DNA of 64,000 nt from Chlorobium sp. (GCF_021740465.1 NZ_JAIOZR010000003.1:1-64000), one strand, 5' to 3'; positions 33,739 through 45,953 are shown, counted from the stretch's first letter. Notes: a model not told the origin generated them from the sequence alone. Made by a program: numbers and translations.

Positions 33739-34857
33739 ATGAAGCGAGATATTCGGGATCTTCTTAATCCTGCATTGCACAATATTGCGGTTTACAAGGT
33801 GGAGGGGGGCCAGGAGGCCGAAATCAAGCTCAACCAGAACGAGAGCCCTTTCGATCTGCCGCTGTGGCTGAAGGATGCGGTGCTCGACGAGTTTCGAAAA
33901 GAGCCCTGGAACCGTTATCCCGATATCCTGCCGTTCAGGGCCATGGATGCCTATGCGGGTTTTCTCGGAGTGCCGCGTGATTCGGTTATCATGAGCAACG
34001 GTTCCAACGAGATGCTCTATACGATTTTTCTGGCCTGTCTCGGACCAGGAAAAAAGATTCTCATTCCCGAGCCGTCGTTTTCACTATACGAAAAAATAGC
34101 CCTGCTGCTGCAGGCCGAGATCGTCAGTGTGCCCATGCTTCCGGGCCTCGATTTCGACCCTTCAGCCATCATCAGTAAGGCTGCACAGGAGCAGGTTGAT
34201 TTTATCGTGCTCTCGACGCCGAACAATCCTACCGGCAAATCGCTTGCCCACAGCGATCTCTGCCGGATTGTCGGAGAGTGCGATGCCATTGTTCTTGTCG
34301 ATGAAGCCTATATCGAATTTTCTCGGGAACCGTCAGTTATAGGGCTTGTCGCCGAGCATGAAAATCTCATTGTGCTGCGCACCATGTCGAAGGCGCTTGC
34401 CCTCGCCGGCATGCGCATCGGTTTCGCCATAGCCAATCCTCTGCTGCTCGGCGAGATAGCAAAGCCGAAAATTCCGTTTTCGTCGAGCCGACTGGCCGAA
34501 ATTACCCTTCAGCATGTGCTGAAGCATTATTATCTTGTTACCGATGCGGTGGCTTACATTCTCGGCGAGCGCCAGCGACTGTACGGGGAGCTTGAAGGCA
34601 TTCCGGACGTTGAGGTGCTGGAGAGTGATACGAACTTTCTCATCATCAGGGTGCGTGACGCCCGCGAAGTGTTTCACCGGCTGAGCAGTTCGGGTATTCT
34701 TGTCCGCAACGTGTCCGCTTATCCGCTGATGGAAAACTGCCTGCGTTTCAATGTCGGGCTGCGCCTGGAGAATGACAGGCTGCTCGAAAAACTCAAAAAC
34801 CGGCAGGATGAGCTTCAGGAAGCTGACTGGCGACGAGATGAACCGGCTGAGCCCTGA
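33739..34857 (+). CDS. hisC: Histidinol-phosphate aminotransferase
   Basis: This 372-residue fold-type I PLP enzyme transaminates imidazole-acetol phosphate in histidine synthesis. The PLP Lys lies in MSKALALAGMRIGF (Lys about residue 218), with STPNNPTG and VDEAYIEF for cofactor binding and an N-terminal KLNQNESPF substrate motif. HisC2-like proteins may have wider roles in tyrosine or phenylalanine transamination, so the substrate is likely but not certain. The stop overlaps the next gene's start by 20 bases, and other his genes are absent from the window. Confidence 0.88.
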   Translation: MKRDIRDLLNPALHNIAVYKVEGGQEAEIKLNQNESPFDLPLWLKDAVLDEFRKEPWNRYPDILPFRAMDAYAGFLGVPRDSVIMSNGSNEMLYTIFLACLGPGKKILIPEPSFSLYEKIALLLQAEIVSVPMLPGLDFDPSAIISKAAQEQVDFIVLSTPNNPTGKSLAHSDLCRIVGECDAIVLVDEAYIEFSREPSVIGLVAEHENLIVLRTMSKALALAGMRIGFAIANPLLLGEIAKPKIPFSSSRLAEITLQHVLKHYYLVTDAVAYILGERQRLYGELEGIPDVEVLESDTNFLIIRVRDAREVFHRLSSSGILVRNVSAYPLMENCLRFNVGLRLENDRLLEKLKNRQDELQEADWRRDEPAEP

Positions 34858-35347
34858 GCTGTCCGACAACTCGCCCCGGCATCCGGTTTACCTGATGCTG
34901 CACAATATCAGGAGCATGTGGAACGTCGGTTCCATGTTCCGTACGGCTGATGCCGCAGGTGTGGAGAAAATGATTATTACCGGTTACACGGCAACCCCTC
35001 CGCGCCGGGAGATCGAGAAAACCGCGCTGGGAGCCCAGGAGTGCGTGAAGTGGGAGTACTCGGCCGATCCCGTCGAAGCGGTAGGGCGCCTTAAGGCCGA
35101 GGGGGTGAGAATATGCGGTCTGGAGATCGCCGAGCGTAGCCGGCCTTACACCGCGGCGACCATGGCTGATTTTCCTCTCTGTCTGATTGTGGGCAACGAG
35201 GTTCAGGGTATCGACGACGAGCTCCTGGCTCATTGCGATGAGGTGTTCGAGATACCGCAGTACGGTACCAAGCACTCACTTAACGTAGCCGTTGCTGCCG
35301 GAATTGCGCTTTTCGAACTTGTCAGGGTCGTGCGCGGCGGCATGTAA
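34838..35347 (+). CDS. SpoU/TrmH-family RNA methyltransferase
   Basis: This 169-residue SPOUT-fold protein transfers methyl groups to ribose 2'-OH of tRNA or rRNA. Motif 1 (NIRSMWNVGSMFRTADAAG), motif 2 (LIVGNEVQGID) and motif 3 (KHSLNVAVAAGIALFE) form the knotted SAM site. The start ATG at 34838 lies 20 bases inside the hisC end. TrmH-like N- and C-extensions for RNA binding are missing, so the exact target cannot be assigned. Confidence 0.85.
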   Translation: MNRLSPELSDNSPRHPVYLMLHNIRSMWNVGSMFRTADAAGVEKMIITGYTATPPRREIEKTALGAQECVKWEYSADPVEAVGRLKAEGVRICGLEIAERSRPYTAATMADFPLCLIVGNEVQGIDDELLAHCDEVFEIPQYGTKHSLNVAVAAGIALFELVRVVRGGM

Positions 35348-35412
35348 CTTATTAGCCTTTCGCCTTGTTTTTATTAGTCGTATAGTTTGAATGTATTTAA
35401 ACGTGTTCTTCA

Positions 35413-36249
35413 ATGCTTCATTACAAGACTTATGAACTCCCCGATACCGATGCTCCATGGGTTGTTTTCGTACACGGGGCCGGCGGAAGTTCGTCGATCT
35501 GGTTTCTGCAGATCAAGGAGTTCATAAAACATTTCAATGTGCTGCTTGTCGATCTGAGAGGACACGGCAAGTCGAAGCATATGGTCAGTCTCAAGGAGGA
35601 CCGGCACTACAATTTCGAGGATATAACACGCGACATCATCGAGGTGCTCGATATGCTGAAAATCCGGAAGGCGCATTTCATCGGCATTTCGCTCGGCACC
35701 ATCCTGATCCGCAATATGAGCGAGATCGCTCCCGAACGGGTCAGTTCGATGATCATGGGAGGAGCTATCATACGGCTGAACGTCAGGGCAAAGGTTCTGG
35801 TTGCCCTCGGAAACATGTTCAAGAGGTTTGTTCCCTACATGTGGCTCTACAGCTTTTTTGCCTGGATCATCATGCCCCGCGAGCGGCACAAGAAGTCGCG
35901 CCTGCTCTTTGTGAACGAGGCGAAAAAGGTGGCCCAGAAGGAGTTCATGCGCTGGTTCCGTCTTACCTATGAACTGACTCCGCTCCTGAAGTATTTCGAG
36001 GAGAAGGATACCGGCATTCCCACCCTCTACCTTATGGGCGATGAGGATCACATGTTTCTGCCGGCGGTTCGTATCATCATTACCCGCCACACAAACTCAT
36101 GGCTCGAGGTCATCAGTAATTCCGGTCATGTGTGCAATGTCGATCAGCCTCGCGAGTTCAACGACCGTGCCATTACGTTCGTGAAGAAGATGCACCGCTC
36201 TTCACGCCGGGAGTGCAGTGTCCGGGTTCCGGAGCTTGCCGCCTGTTAG
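35413..36249 (+). CDS. Alpha/beta-hydrolase
   Basis: This 278-residue alpha/beta-hydrolase has the oxyanion HGAGGSSSIW segment, the nucleophile elbow GISLG (Ser about residue 94) and the catalytic His in SGHVCNVDQP near residue 240. A lid of hydrophobic helices (residues 125-160, VPYMWLYSFFAWIIMP) suggests a lipophilic substrate. No specific family. Its stop overlaps that of pth, read convergently, by four bases. Confidence 0.82.
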   Translation: MLHYKTYELPDTDAPWVVFVHGAGGSSSIWFLQIKEFIKHFNVLLVDLRGHGKSKHMVSLKEDRHYNFEDITRDIIEVLDMLKIRKAHFIGISLGTILIRNMSEIAPERVSSMIMGGAIIRLNVRAKVLVALGNMFKRFVPYMWLYSFFAWIIMPRERHKKSRLLFVNEAKKVAQKEFMRWFRLTYELTPLLKYFEEKDTGIPTLYLMGDEDHMFLPAVRIIITRHTNSWLEVISNSGHVCNVDQPREFNDRAITFVKKMHRSSRRECSVRVPELAAC

Positions 36250-36818
36250 CCTGCCGGTTTGTTGTAATGGTTCATGGCGTGCTCGATACCGTTGACGGCA
36301 AAGTCAAGTGCGGCATCGGCGCATACCGGAATCACTTTTTCCATGGTTTGCTTTTCCTCCTGACTGAATTTTCCCAGCACAAACGATGAGAACGAGGCGA
36401 GAGGCTTTTCTTCAAGCCTGATGCCGACCCTCATGCGGGCAAATTCGTCGCTTCCCAGACATTCGATAATATGCTTCAGGCCGTTCTGTCCTCCTGCCGA
36501 GCCTTTTGCCCTGAGCCTCAGGGTGCCGGAGGGGAGGTTGAGGTCGTCGGAGATAACCAGGATATCCTGACGCTGAATCTTGAAGAAGTTCATTGCGGCA
36601 ACCACGGCATGACCCGAGAGGTTCATGTAGGTCATCGGCTTGACGAGCACGATCGCCGTGTTGCGCCAGCGGATTTTCGCGAAGAGGTATTTGCCTTTTC
36701 CTGCGGCGAACGGCGTCTGAAACATTTCTGAAAGTCTGTCGAGCACATCGAATCCTACATTGTGCCTGGTTCCCGAATACTTTGATTCCGGATTGCCGAG
36801 TCCGATGACAAGTTTCAT
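36246..36818 (-). CDS. pth: Peptidyl-tRNA hydrolase
   Basis: This 190-residue enzyme cleaves peptidyl-tRNA to recycle tRNA. The N-terminus KLVIGLGNPESKYSGTRHNVGF has the conserved Asn and His (His20 type), with KPMTYMNLSGHAV and VISDDLNLPSGTLRLRAKGSAGGQNGLKHI covering the Asp and Lys, described here by motif. Normal length. The protein is essential in most bacteria. The convergent alpha/beta-hydrolase overlaps by four bases. Confidence 0.95.
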   Translation of the reverse strand: MKLVIGLGNPESKYSGTRHNVGFDVLDRLSEMFQTPFAAGKGKYLFAKIRWRNTAIVLVKPMTYMNLSGHAVVAAMNFFKIQRQDILVISDDLNLPSGTLRLRAKGSAGGQNGLKHIIECLGSDEFARMRVGIRLEEKPLASFSSFVLGKFSQEEKQTMEKVIPVCADAALDFAVNGIEHAMNHYNKPAG

Positions 36819-36844
36819 GATTTCAGGTATTCTGGGCTGAAAGG

Positions 36845-36877
36845 AAAAAAAAGCGGCCTTCTTTGCAGAAGGCCGCT
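36845..36877 (-). terminator. Terminator of hppA
   Basis: Minus-strand hairpin AGCGGCCTTCT with AGAAGGCCGCT at 36852-36877, followed by an eight-T run. It lies between the pth start and the hppA stop. Confidence 0.85.
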
Positions 36878-36904
36878 GGAATGGTACGAAATGTTACCGA
36901 TTTA

Positions 36905-38989
36905 TCAAAGCAGCGGGGCGATGACAAGGGCAACCACGGCAATGAGTTTCATGAGAATGTTGAGGCTCGGTCCGCTGGTGTCCTTGAGCGGATCGCCCAC
37001 CGTATCGCCGACGACCGCGGCCTTGTGAGCATCGGATCCCTTGCCGTACACCACGCCGTTGAACTCGATCTTGCCTTCGATCCGTTTTTTCGCGTTGTCC
37101 CAGGCGCCGCCGGCGTTCGACTGGAATATAGCCATCAGCACGCCCGAAGAGGTCACACCGGCGAGCAGGCCGCCGAGCATATCCTTTGAAATGAAGCCTA
37201 CCACAACCGGTACCAGCACGCCCATAAGGCCGGGAAGGATCATCTCCCTGATTGCCGCCTTGGTGGAGATGTCGACGCAGTGCGCGAACTCGGCTTCCGC
37301 CGTGCCTTCCCGCAGGCCGGGAATTTCCCTGAACTGACGACCTACCTCGTTGATCATGTCGGATGCCGCACGACCTACGGCGCCCATGGCCATGGCGCTG
37401 AAAACGAAGGGCAGCATGGCTCCGATGAGCAGGCCGGCCATGATGATGGGCTCGGAGATGTCAAGCGAGGTGACATGGGCCTGCTGACGGTATGCGGCAA
37501 AGAGGGCAAGTGCGGTCAGCGCGGCGCTGCCGATGGCAAAGCCTTTGCCGATGGCGGCCGTGGTGTTGCCGACGGCATCGAGCTTGTCGGTTCTTTCGCG
37601 GACTTCCGCCGGAAGTCCGGCCATTTCAGCAATGCCGCCGGCGTTGTCTGAAATCGGTCCGTAGGCATCGACGGCAAGCTGGATGCCTGTTACGGAAAGC
37701 ATGCCGAGAGCGGCGATGGCGATGCCGTAGAGTCCTGCATAGTAGTGGGATGCCACGATAGCCGCGGAGAGCACGAGCACCGGAAGGCCGGTTGACATCA
37801 TGCCGATACCAAGTCCGGAGATGATGGTCGTCGCCGCGCCGGTGAGGCTCTGACGGGCAATCTCGATAACCGGTTTGTTGTCCGTCGAACAGTAGTACTC
37901 GGTGATCATGCCGATCAGCACGCCGGCCACAAGACCGATGATGACGGCAAAGAAAATGTTCAGCGACGTGTAGGTGAAGCCGTCGACCGTCCAGCTTGCG
38001 GGAAGGAAGTAATCGATGATGAAGTAGCTGAGCACGGCCATGATGATGGATGCGCCGAACTCGCCCATGTTGAGTCCGGTCTGGGGATTGCCTCCCTCCT
38101 TGACCTTCACGAAGAACGAACCGACGATCGAGACGAGAATGCCTACCGCGGCGATGATGAGCGGAAGGGTTACGCCGATGACCGGATTGACTCCCATGGT
38201 GTTGAATACCGGAACGAACGCGGCGCCGAGCACCATGGTACCGATGATCGCGCCCACATAGCTTTCGAACAGGTCGGCGCCCATACCGGCCACGTCGCCG
38301 ACGTTGTCGCCGACGTTATCGGCAATGGTTGCAGGGTTGCGCGGATCGTCTTCGGGAATGCCTTCGTACACCTTGCCGGCAAGATCGGCTCCGACGTCGG
38401 CGGCTTTGGTGTAAATGCCTCCGCCTACACGGGCAAAGAGCGCGATGGAGGATGCTCCGAGCGAAAAGCCCGAGATCAGGTTGATGACTTCACTGACCTG
38501 TGTCAGGGCAGGGAACATCTGCGAATAGATGATAAAGAGCGTCGAGAGGCCGAGAATGCCGAGTCCGACTACGGAAAGGCCCATCACCAGACCGCCGGAA
38601 AAGGCGATGTTGAGCGCCTGGGCGAGCCCGGTGCGTGCGGCGTTCGTGGTGCGCACGTTGGCCTTGGTGGCCACCTTCATGCCGAAAAATCCGGCAAGCG
38701 CCGAACAGAGTGCGCCAACAACAAAGCTTACGGCGATAATCGGGGAGGTGCCCTCTCTTCCGCTGTTGGCGAAGCCGAGAAGAATGGCCACGGAGATGAC
38801 GAAAATAACAAGAACCTTGTACTCCCTTTTCAGGAACGCGAGTGCGCCGTCGGCGATGTGCCCGGCGATTTTGGACATTTTTTCAGTGCCTTCGGGCTGT
38901 TTGGAAATCCAGGAGGCTTTGAAAAAAGCATAGATCAATGCAAGAACACCACTAACAGGAATTGCATAGAGGATGGTTTGATTTTCCAT
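36905..38989 (-). CDS. hppA: K+-stimulated membrane-bound pyrophosphatase
   Basis: This 694-residue protein pumps Na+ or H+ using pyrophosphate and has about sixteen helices. The catalytic [22 protein letters not shown] and [22 protein letters not shown] regions are present, as is [11 protein letters not shown] near the C-terminus, given here in segments below the length limit. [10 protein letters not shown] has Ala at the position that separates K+-dependent (Ala) from K+-independent (Lys) enzymes, so it is predicted to be K+-stimulated. The ATG at 38989 (MENQTILYA) is the likely start, 16 codons into the open frame. A divergent second pyrophosphatase begins 446 bases away. Confidence 0.93.
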   Translation of the reverse strand: MENQTILYAIPVSGVLALIYAFFKASWISKQPEGTEKMSKIAGHIADGALAFLKREYKVLVIFVISVAILLGFANSGREGTSPIIAVSFVVGALCSALAGFFGMKVATKANVRTTNAARTGLAQALNIAFSGGLVMGLSVVGLGILGLSTLFIIYSQMFPALTQVSEVINLISGFSLGASSIALFARVGGGIYTKAADVGADLAGKVYEGIPEDDPRNPATIADNVGDNVGDVAGMGADLFESYVGAIIGTMVLGAAFVPVFNTMGVNPVIGVTLPLIIAAVGILVSIVGSFFVKVKEGGNPQTGLNMGEFGASIIMAVLSYFIIDYFLPASWTVDGFTYTSLNIFFAVIIGLVAGVLIGMITEYYCSTDNKPVIEIARQSLTGAATTIISGLGIGMMSTGLPVLVLSAAIVASHYYAGLYGIAIAALGMLSVTGIQLAVDAYGPISDNAGGIAEMAGLPAEVRERTDKLDAVGNTTAAIGKGFAIGSAALTALALFAAYRQQAHVTSLDISEPIIMAGLLIGAMLPFVFSAMAMGAVGRAASDMINEVGRQFREIPGLREGTAEAEFAHCVDISTKAAIREMILPGLMGVLVPVVVGFISKDMLGGLLAGVTSSGVLMAIFQSNAGGAWDNAKKRIEGKIEFNGVVYGKGSDAHKAAVVGDTVGDPLKDTSGPSLNILMKLIAVVALVIAPLL

Positions 38990-39434
38990 GTTTTTTATTG
39001 TTGAAATTGCTTGAAACCTTGGAACAGAAAGAGGCAAGAACGTGACTTTCAGGCCTGCGGGAAAGCCCTTCGGTGCAGTCAGGTGAATCCGCGGAATGCG
39101 GCGATGCTGTGGGTATGTAATATGACATGATAAATCATAACAATCATTAAAGTTACTATTTATTAAGGGGAGTTCAAAGCATTTACTTGTATGTGTGCCG
39201 CTCCCTTTTGCCTTGCCCCCGTCAGGGGAAACACGGCGGCCATTGATTGTCGAAGGGGGCCTGAATCCGGGGCGGAGGGAATCCCGTTGATTACGTTAAA
39301 ATCGGGTACGGTTTATTAGAGATTTATGAAAAAAATGGCAATTTTAGGTTTCCTGTTTTCAACGGGATGTTCCTTCTCATGTTACTTGCTGGTAAAACAT
39401 TTCTTTTAAAAGAATAACAGTACAACAACGTACA
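38990..39434. other. Intergenic region between divergent pyrophosphatase genes
   Basis: A stretch of 445 bases that should contain both promoters. It is AT-rich near the right-hand gene (TTTTAGGTTTCC, then runs of T and A). I see no RNA gene, attenuator or clear operator. Confidence 0.35.
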
Positions 39435-41921
<2,487 letters not shown>

Positions 41922-41975
41922 AGAACAGCTTTTTCCGGTAGTGCCGAAGCCGGAAAACGGCCTTTTCGGGCAAGT

Positions 41976-42004
41976 GAGCCGCCACAGTGCGGCTCCTTTT
42001 TTTA
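41976..42004 (+). terminator. Terminator of the divergent pyrophosphatase
   Basis: Hairpin GAGCCGC (41976-41982), loop CACAGT, GCGGCTC (41989-41995) and then eight T. It follows the stop by 54 bases. Confidence 0.85.
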
Positions 42005-42024
42005 ACCGGTAACCATTTAATCGA

Positions 42025-42348
42025 GTGAACCCGTCAAAAGTAGTACGTGATCGACTCGGAAAGCTGACCGATCTGCCGAACATCGGTAAAGCCGTCGCCA
42101 AAGATCTCAACCTGATCGGTGTTTTCGAGCCGGGACAGCTTCAGGGGCGCTGTCCTCTTGAGATGTACCGTGATCTCTGCGAGGCGACGGACACTCTCCA
42201 GGACCCCTGCGTGATCGATGTCTTTATGTCGGTGACGAGCTTCATGAGCGGTAACGATGCGCTGCCCTGGTGGAGCTTTACTGCAGAGCGCAAGCGCCTG
42301 CTCGCCGGGACTCCCGGGCATCAGGGGGCCAGGAAAGCGGGCTCATGA
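42025..42348 (+). CDS. Cdd1-family helix-hairpin-helix protein
   Basis: This 107-residue protein has the helix-hairpin-helix pattern of the Pathogenicity-locus/Cdd1 family (PF11731): LTDLPNIGKAVAKDLNLIGV, MYRDLCEATDTLQDPCVIDVFMS and PWWSFTAERKRLL. It probably binds DNA. Start codon is GTG at 42025. Its stop overlaps the ATG of the DUF1848 gene (ATGA), so translation is coupled; the reason for the pairing is unknown. Confidence 0.75.
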   Translation: MNPSKVVRDRLGKLTDLPNIGKAVAKDLNLIGVFEPGQLQGRCPLEMYRDLCEATDTLQDPCVIDVFMSVTSFMSGNDALPWWSFTAERKRLLAGTPGHQGARKAGS

Positions 42349-43253
42349 TTATCAGCGCCAGTCGGAGAACCGATATTCCCGCCTTTTACGGCCGCTGGCT
42401 GCTGAACCGGCTGAAAGCCGGCGAAGTGATGGTGCGCAATCCCATGCAGTCGAAGCAGGTGAGCCGTATTATCCTTAAGCCTGAACATATCGATGCTCTG
42501 GTGTTCTGGACCAAAAACCCCGAGCCGTTTCTCCCAATTCTGCCGGAAATCGACGCCATGGGTTACTCCGGTTATTTTCTTTTTACCCTTACCCCTTATG
42601 ATCTCCGGCTGGAACCGGGCGTACCTCCCGTAGAGGAGCGTATCCGGGTTTTCAGAAAACTTTCCGCCCTTGCCGGCAGGGAACGGGTGGTTTGGCGGTA
42701 CGATCCGGTGATCCTGACCGAAACCATGGGCGCAGCATGGCACGCATCTTCATTCGCGATTCTTGCCGAGGCACTTGCCGGTTATACGGAACGCTGCATC
42801 ATCAGTTTTCTGGACGATTACCGCAAAATCAGAAACCGCATGCGCGATATCGGCTATGTCAATATTGGTAAGGAGGAGATGGCGGATATTGCCGGAAGGT
42901 TTGCCGGAACCGCAAAATCGTTCGACATCGCACTCTTCACCTGCAGTCAGGATATCGATCTTTCGCATTGTGGCATCAGGCACAGCAGCTGCGTCGACGT
43001 TGAGCTGATCGGGCGCATAAGCGGAAGGAGCCGGGGTGGAAACGGAAAAGACCGGAGCCAGCGCAGAGCGTGCGGCTGTGCCGAAAGCCGTGATATAGGC
43101 AGCTATGACACCTGCATGCACGGTTGCCTATACTGTTACGCGGTATCTAACCCTCAAAAGGTCTTGTCAGGAGCTGCCGCGCTCTATGATCCTGATTATC
43201 CGATGCTTTGCGACAGGCTTCGCGGTGATGAATCCATTACCGTGCCCCCATAG
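42345..43253 (+). CDS. DUF1848 family protein
   Basis: This 302-residue protein of the DUF1848 family starts IISASRRTDIPAFYG and carries VFWTKNPEPFLPIL and WRYDPVILTE. Near the C-terminus a Cys-rich site (ACGCAES, DTCMHGCLYCYA) resembles radical SAM or Fe-S ligands; family members are sometimes described as radical SAM-like with the cluster at the C-terminus. Function unknown. It overlaps the Cdd1 gene and is separated from the next by 171 bases. Confidence 0.8.
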   Translation: MIISASRRTDIPAFYGRWLLNRLKAGEVMVRNPMQSKQVSRIILKPEHIDALVFWTKNPEPFLPILPEIDAMGYSGYFLFTLTPYDLRLEPGVPPVEERIRVFRKLSALAGRERVVWRYDPVILTETMGAAWHASSFAILAEALAGYTERCIISFLDDYRKIRNRMRDIGYVNIGKEEMADIAGRFAGTAKSFDIALFTCSQDIDLSHCGIRHSSCVDVELIGRISGRSRGGNGKDRSQRRACGCAESRDIGSYDTCMHGCLYCYAVSNPQKVLSGAAALYDPDYPMLCDRLRGDESITVPP

Positions 43254-43424
43254 TCAGGCGTGTTTTCCCTGAAGAGTTCATCGGTCAATCCGATAGTTTC
43301 CGCCTGAAACCGATAGGCGCAAAAAGGCAAAATGCTTCTCCAGGGGAATCCTCTGTTTGAAAAGAAAGGATTTTTGCGTATATATGACGTATGAAAGCGG
43401 CTAATTTGTTTTGAAAAAAGTGCA

Positions 43425-43655
43425 ATGATATCCATGATCGGTAGTGATAACAAGCAGGACAGAACGGTATATTTTCGAGAAGATGGTTTGTGGGTGAATC
43501 AGTTGAACGGTACTCCCTGGACATCGACCCTGCATCCTACCAAAGAGGATGCGCTGTGTTCGGCAAGAGAGTGGCTGTTGAGGGGAGGCGGGGGAGATTT
43601 GACGCTGCTCGCTCTCGACGGTACGGTAGAAAGACAGGAGCGACTTCTGCTTTAA
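43425..43655 (+). CDS. DUF2188-like small protein
   Basis: This 76-residue protein resembles DUF2188: FREDGLWVNQLNGTPW, TKEDALCSAREWLLRGGGGDLTLLALDG. Proteins of this kind are short, mostly beta/alpha and of unknown function. The first codon is ATG at 43425, with MIGSD as an alternative. It is read convergently with the RcnR-like gene, 60 bases away. Confidence 0.55.
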   Translation: MISMIGSDNKQDRTVYFREDGLWVNQLNGTPWTSTLHPTKEDALCSAREWLLRGGGGDLTLLALDGTVERQERLLL

Positions 43656-43715
43656 AGCGTTCCCGATGTTCTCTGCTGCCGAACGGTTTTCCGGAAGTTT
43701 TATTTTCCTTATGTG

Positions 43716-43991
43716 TTATCGGGTGTATGACCGAAGCACAGAAACAACCTGTTCCACATCCTTATTCCTTTGCTCTTCATCGAGATCTCCCGAAACAAGA
43801 TGATCCCGGATATGACCTTCAAGCACCTCGATCATCAATCCTGAAACCGCTCCTCTGATTGCAGCAATCTGCTGCAGGATGCCGGAGCACTCCGTACCAG
43901 CCTCCAGCGCTTTTTCCAGCGCTTCGGTCTGACCTTTGATCCTGCGGATTCTGGTCAGCAACTTTTTTTTATCCTTTCTGGTATGTGGCAT
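43716..43991 (-). CDS. dmeR: RcnR/CsoR-family metal-sensing repressor, divergent from dmeF
   Basis: This 91-residue all-helical repressor has His3 (MPHTRK), a Cys near residue 35 (TECSG), and His residues near 60 and 64 (EGHIRDH). This His, Cys, His, His set matches Ni/Co-sensing RcnR rather than Cu-sensing CsoR. It is divergent from a DmeF-like exporter, the usual DmeR-DmeF arrangement, so I name it dmeR. A perfect palindrome, TATACTGGAGTATA, lies in the 78-base intergenic gap and is its likely operator. Confidence 0.82.
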   Translation of the reverse strand: MPHTRKDKKKLLTRIRRIKGQTEALEKALEAGTECSGILQQIAAIRGAVSGLMIEVLEGHIRDHLVSGDLDEEQRNKDVEQVVSVLRSYTR

Positions 43992-44013
43992 TGCTTTCGT
44001 CAGGTGATTATTC

Positions 44014-44027
44014 TATACTGGAGTATA
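44014..44027. promoter_or_regulatory. Palindromic operator candidate
   Basis: TATACT and AGTATA arms flank GG at 44014-44027, in the intergenic region shared by the RcnR-like repressor and the cation exporter. Repressors of this family bind A/T-bounded palindromes with G/C-rich centres. Confidence 0.6.
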
Positions 44028-44069
44028 GTATATTAAATATGCCTGTTTTGAAAGTTTTTTTACCGGGAT

Positions 44070-44978
44070 ATGCAGCATACCCATCTTTTTCATGAAGGGA
44101 ATCCGAATAGCGAAAGAAATACCCGTCTTGCCGTTGTTCTGACGTCTGCAGCAATGTTAGCCGAGATTGCAGGAGGATTGGTGTTCAATTCGATGGCCCT
44201 GCTTGCCGACGGCTGGCACATGAGTTCCCATGTGCTTGCTCTCGGCCTTTCGGCAGCCGCATACAGGGCCTCCCGATACTTTGCCCGTGATGTGCGCTTT
44301 GCGTTCGGTACCTGGAAAATCGAGGTACTCAGCGGTTATACCAGTGCCGTTTTTCTGCTCTTTATAGCTTTTCTGATGTTTTATGAGTCCTTCAGGCGCC
44401 TGCTTGCTCCTGTTCCTATACAGTATGACCAGGCAATTTTCGTCGCTGTTGCGGGTCTTGCCGTCAATCTGGCATGTGCATGGCTGCTCAGGGAGGGTCA
44501 CATGCACACGCACTCTCCAGGTGGGGCTCATGGACACGAGCCGCACCATCATGACCTTAATCTGCGTTCGGCCTATATTCATGTGCTTACCGATGCGGTT
44601 ACTTCACTGTTTGCCCTTGTCGCTCTTTTCGGCGGAAAATTCTGGCGGCTCGGCCAGCTTGACCCGCTGATGGGAATTGCCGGTTCGGCGGTGGTGGCGG
44701 TATGGGGCTGGGGTCTTCTGCGCGACAGCGCAAGGGTGCTGCTCGATGCCGAGATGGATGCACCGGTGGTGGAGGATGTACGGGCGGTTATTGCCGCGGA
44801 TGGCACGGGGGCGGAAATAACCGATCTTCATGTCTGGCGTGTGGGCGGGGGGAAATACGCCTGTATTCTTTCTCTCGGTGTTGACCGGGATGTCGATCCG
44901 GACTATTACAAACGGATTCTTGCGGTCCATGAGGAGCTGGCTCATATTACCGTTGAAGTGAACCGGAAGGTGAAATGA
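44070..44978 (+). CDS. dmeF: CDF-family Co/Ni efflux transporter, DmeF-like
   Basis: This 302-residue cation diffusion facilitator exports Co2+/Ni2+ (and possibly Zn2+). It has six helices with metal ligands in LADGWHMSSH (helix 2) and HVLTDAVTS (helix 5), a His-rich loop (HMHTHSPGGAHGHEPHHHD) and a C-terminal cytoplasmic domain (residues 210-300). The divergent RcnR-like repressor and shared palindrome predict metal induction. Confidence 0.88.
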   Translation: MQHTHLFHEGNPNSERNTRLAVVLTSAAMLAEIAGGLVFNSMALLADGWHMSSHVLALGLSAAAYRASRYFARDVRFAFGTWKIEVLSGYTSAVFLLFIAFLMFYESFRRLLAPVPIQYDQAIFVAVAGLAVNLACAWLLREGHMHTHSPGGAHGHEPHHHDLNLRSAYIHVLTDAVTSLFALVALFGGKFWRLGQLDPLMGIAGSAVVAVWGWGLLRDSARVLLDAEMDAPVVEDVRAVIAADGTGAEITDLHVWRVGGGKYACILSLGVDRDVDPDYYKRILAVHEELAHITVEVNRKVK

Positions 44979-45071
44979 GCGTCTGAGAGAACCAATATCC
45001 GTCAGGAACGGTTGATGATTAAAGCGTCAGAATGAATATGAACAGTGGCCTGATAACAACATAAGCTTCCT

Positions 45072-45953
45072 GTGAAAAAAGTACTTGTTGCCGGGGGGTC
45101 GGGTTATATTGGAAGGTATGCCGCCAAAGAGTTCAAAGAACGGGGTTACGGCGTGCGCCTCCTGGTGCGGAATCCCGAAAAAATCAAAACGGCGGGGGAA
45201 CACGGTGAGCCGCAGATTCACGATCTTGTCGACGAAATCGTGACCGGTGATGTGACCCGGCCTGAAACGCTTGAAGGCCTGTGCAAAGGTGTCGATATCG
45301 TATTTTCGTCGCTTGGCATGACCCGCCCGGATTTCAGGCATAGCAGTTTTGATATCGATTACGAGGGGAACCGGAGGATTCTTGAGCGCGCACTTGCTGC
45401 CGGAGTGAAGAAATTCATCTACATTTCGGTGTTCAATGCTGAAAAAATGATGGATATATCCAATATCCGGGCTCATGAACAGTTTGTCGAAGAGTTGCGC
45501 AATTCCGGTATCGATTATACGGTGATCCGTCCGACCGGCTATTTTTCCGATATGGGGCAGTTCATTAATATGGTGAATTCGGGATTCATGGTGCTCATTG
45601 GTGATGGCGACAAACGATCCAATCCGATTCATGGGGCCGATCTTGCCAAAATCTGCGTAGATGCGGCCGAAAGTCCTGAAAAAGAGATCGATGCCGGCGG
45701 ACCAGATATTTATTCTTTCCGGGAGGTTGCCGAACTTGCCGCGCGGATTGCTGGTCGCGTACCGGTTACCGTCCCGATCCCTCTGTGGATCGGCGATCTG
45801 CTTCTTGTCTTTGCACGCTTCATCAATCGCGATATTGCAGATATCATCGCTTTCGCCCTGTCGGTAAGCAGGATCGACAGCGTGGCCCCCCGGAAGGGGA
45901 CTCGTCATCTCGAAGATTACTTTGTGGCACTGGCCTCAAAAGGTTCCGCCTGA
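45072..45953 (+). CDS. NmrA-like NAD(P)-binding protein (atypical SDR)
   Basis: This 293-residue protein has VLVAGGSGYIGRYAAKEF (residues 4-21), a GxxGxxG nucleotide site, and ISVFNAEKMM, but lacks the usual YxxxK catalytic pair, like NmrA and HSCARG proteins. Such proteins act as redox sensors or quinone reductases. Start is GTG at 45072. The 8-vinyl reductase BciA also belongs to this broad group, but is about 400 residues, so I do not assign it. Confidence 0.75.
   Translation: MKKVLVAGGSGYIGRYAAKEFKERGYGVRLLVRNPEKIKTAGEHGEPQIHDLVDEIVTGDVTRPETLEGLCKGVDIVFSSLGMTRPDFRHSSFDIDYEGNRRILERALAAGVKKFIYISVFNAEKMMDISNIRAHEQFVEELRNSGIDYTVIRPTGYFSDMGQFINMVNSGFMVLIGDGDKRSNPIHGADLAKICVDAAESPEKEIDAGGPDIYSFREVAELAARIAGRVPVTVPIPLWIGDLLLVFARFINRDIADIIAFALSVSRIDSVAPRKGTRHLEDYFVALASKGSA

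Noticed and set aside
45027-45908. 293-codon open frame on the minus strand
   Set aside because: It is antisense to the NmrA-like gene, which has clear family motifs and a Rossmann start; the antisense reading has no such pattern.
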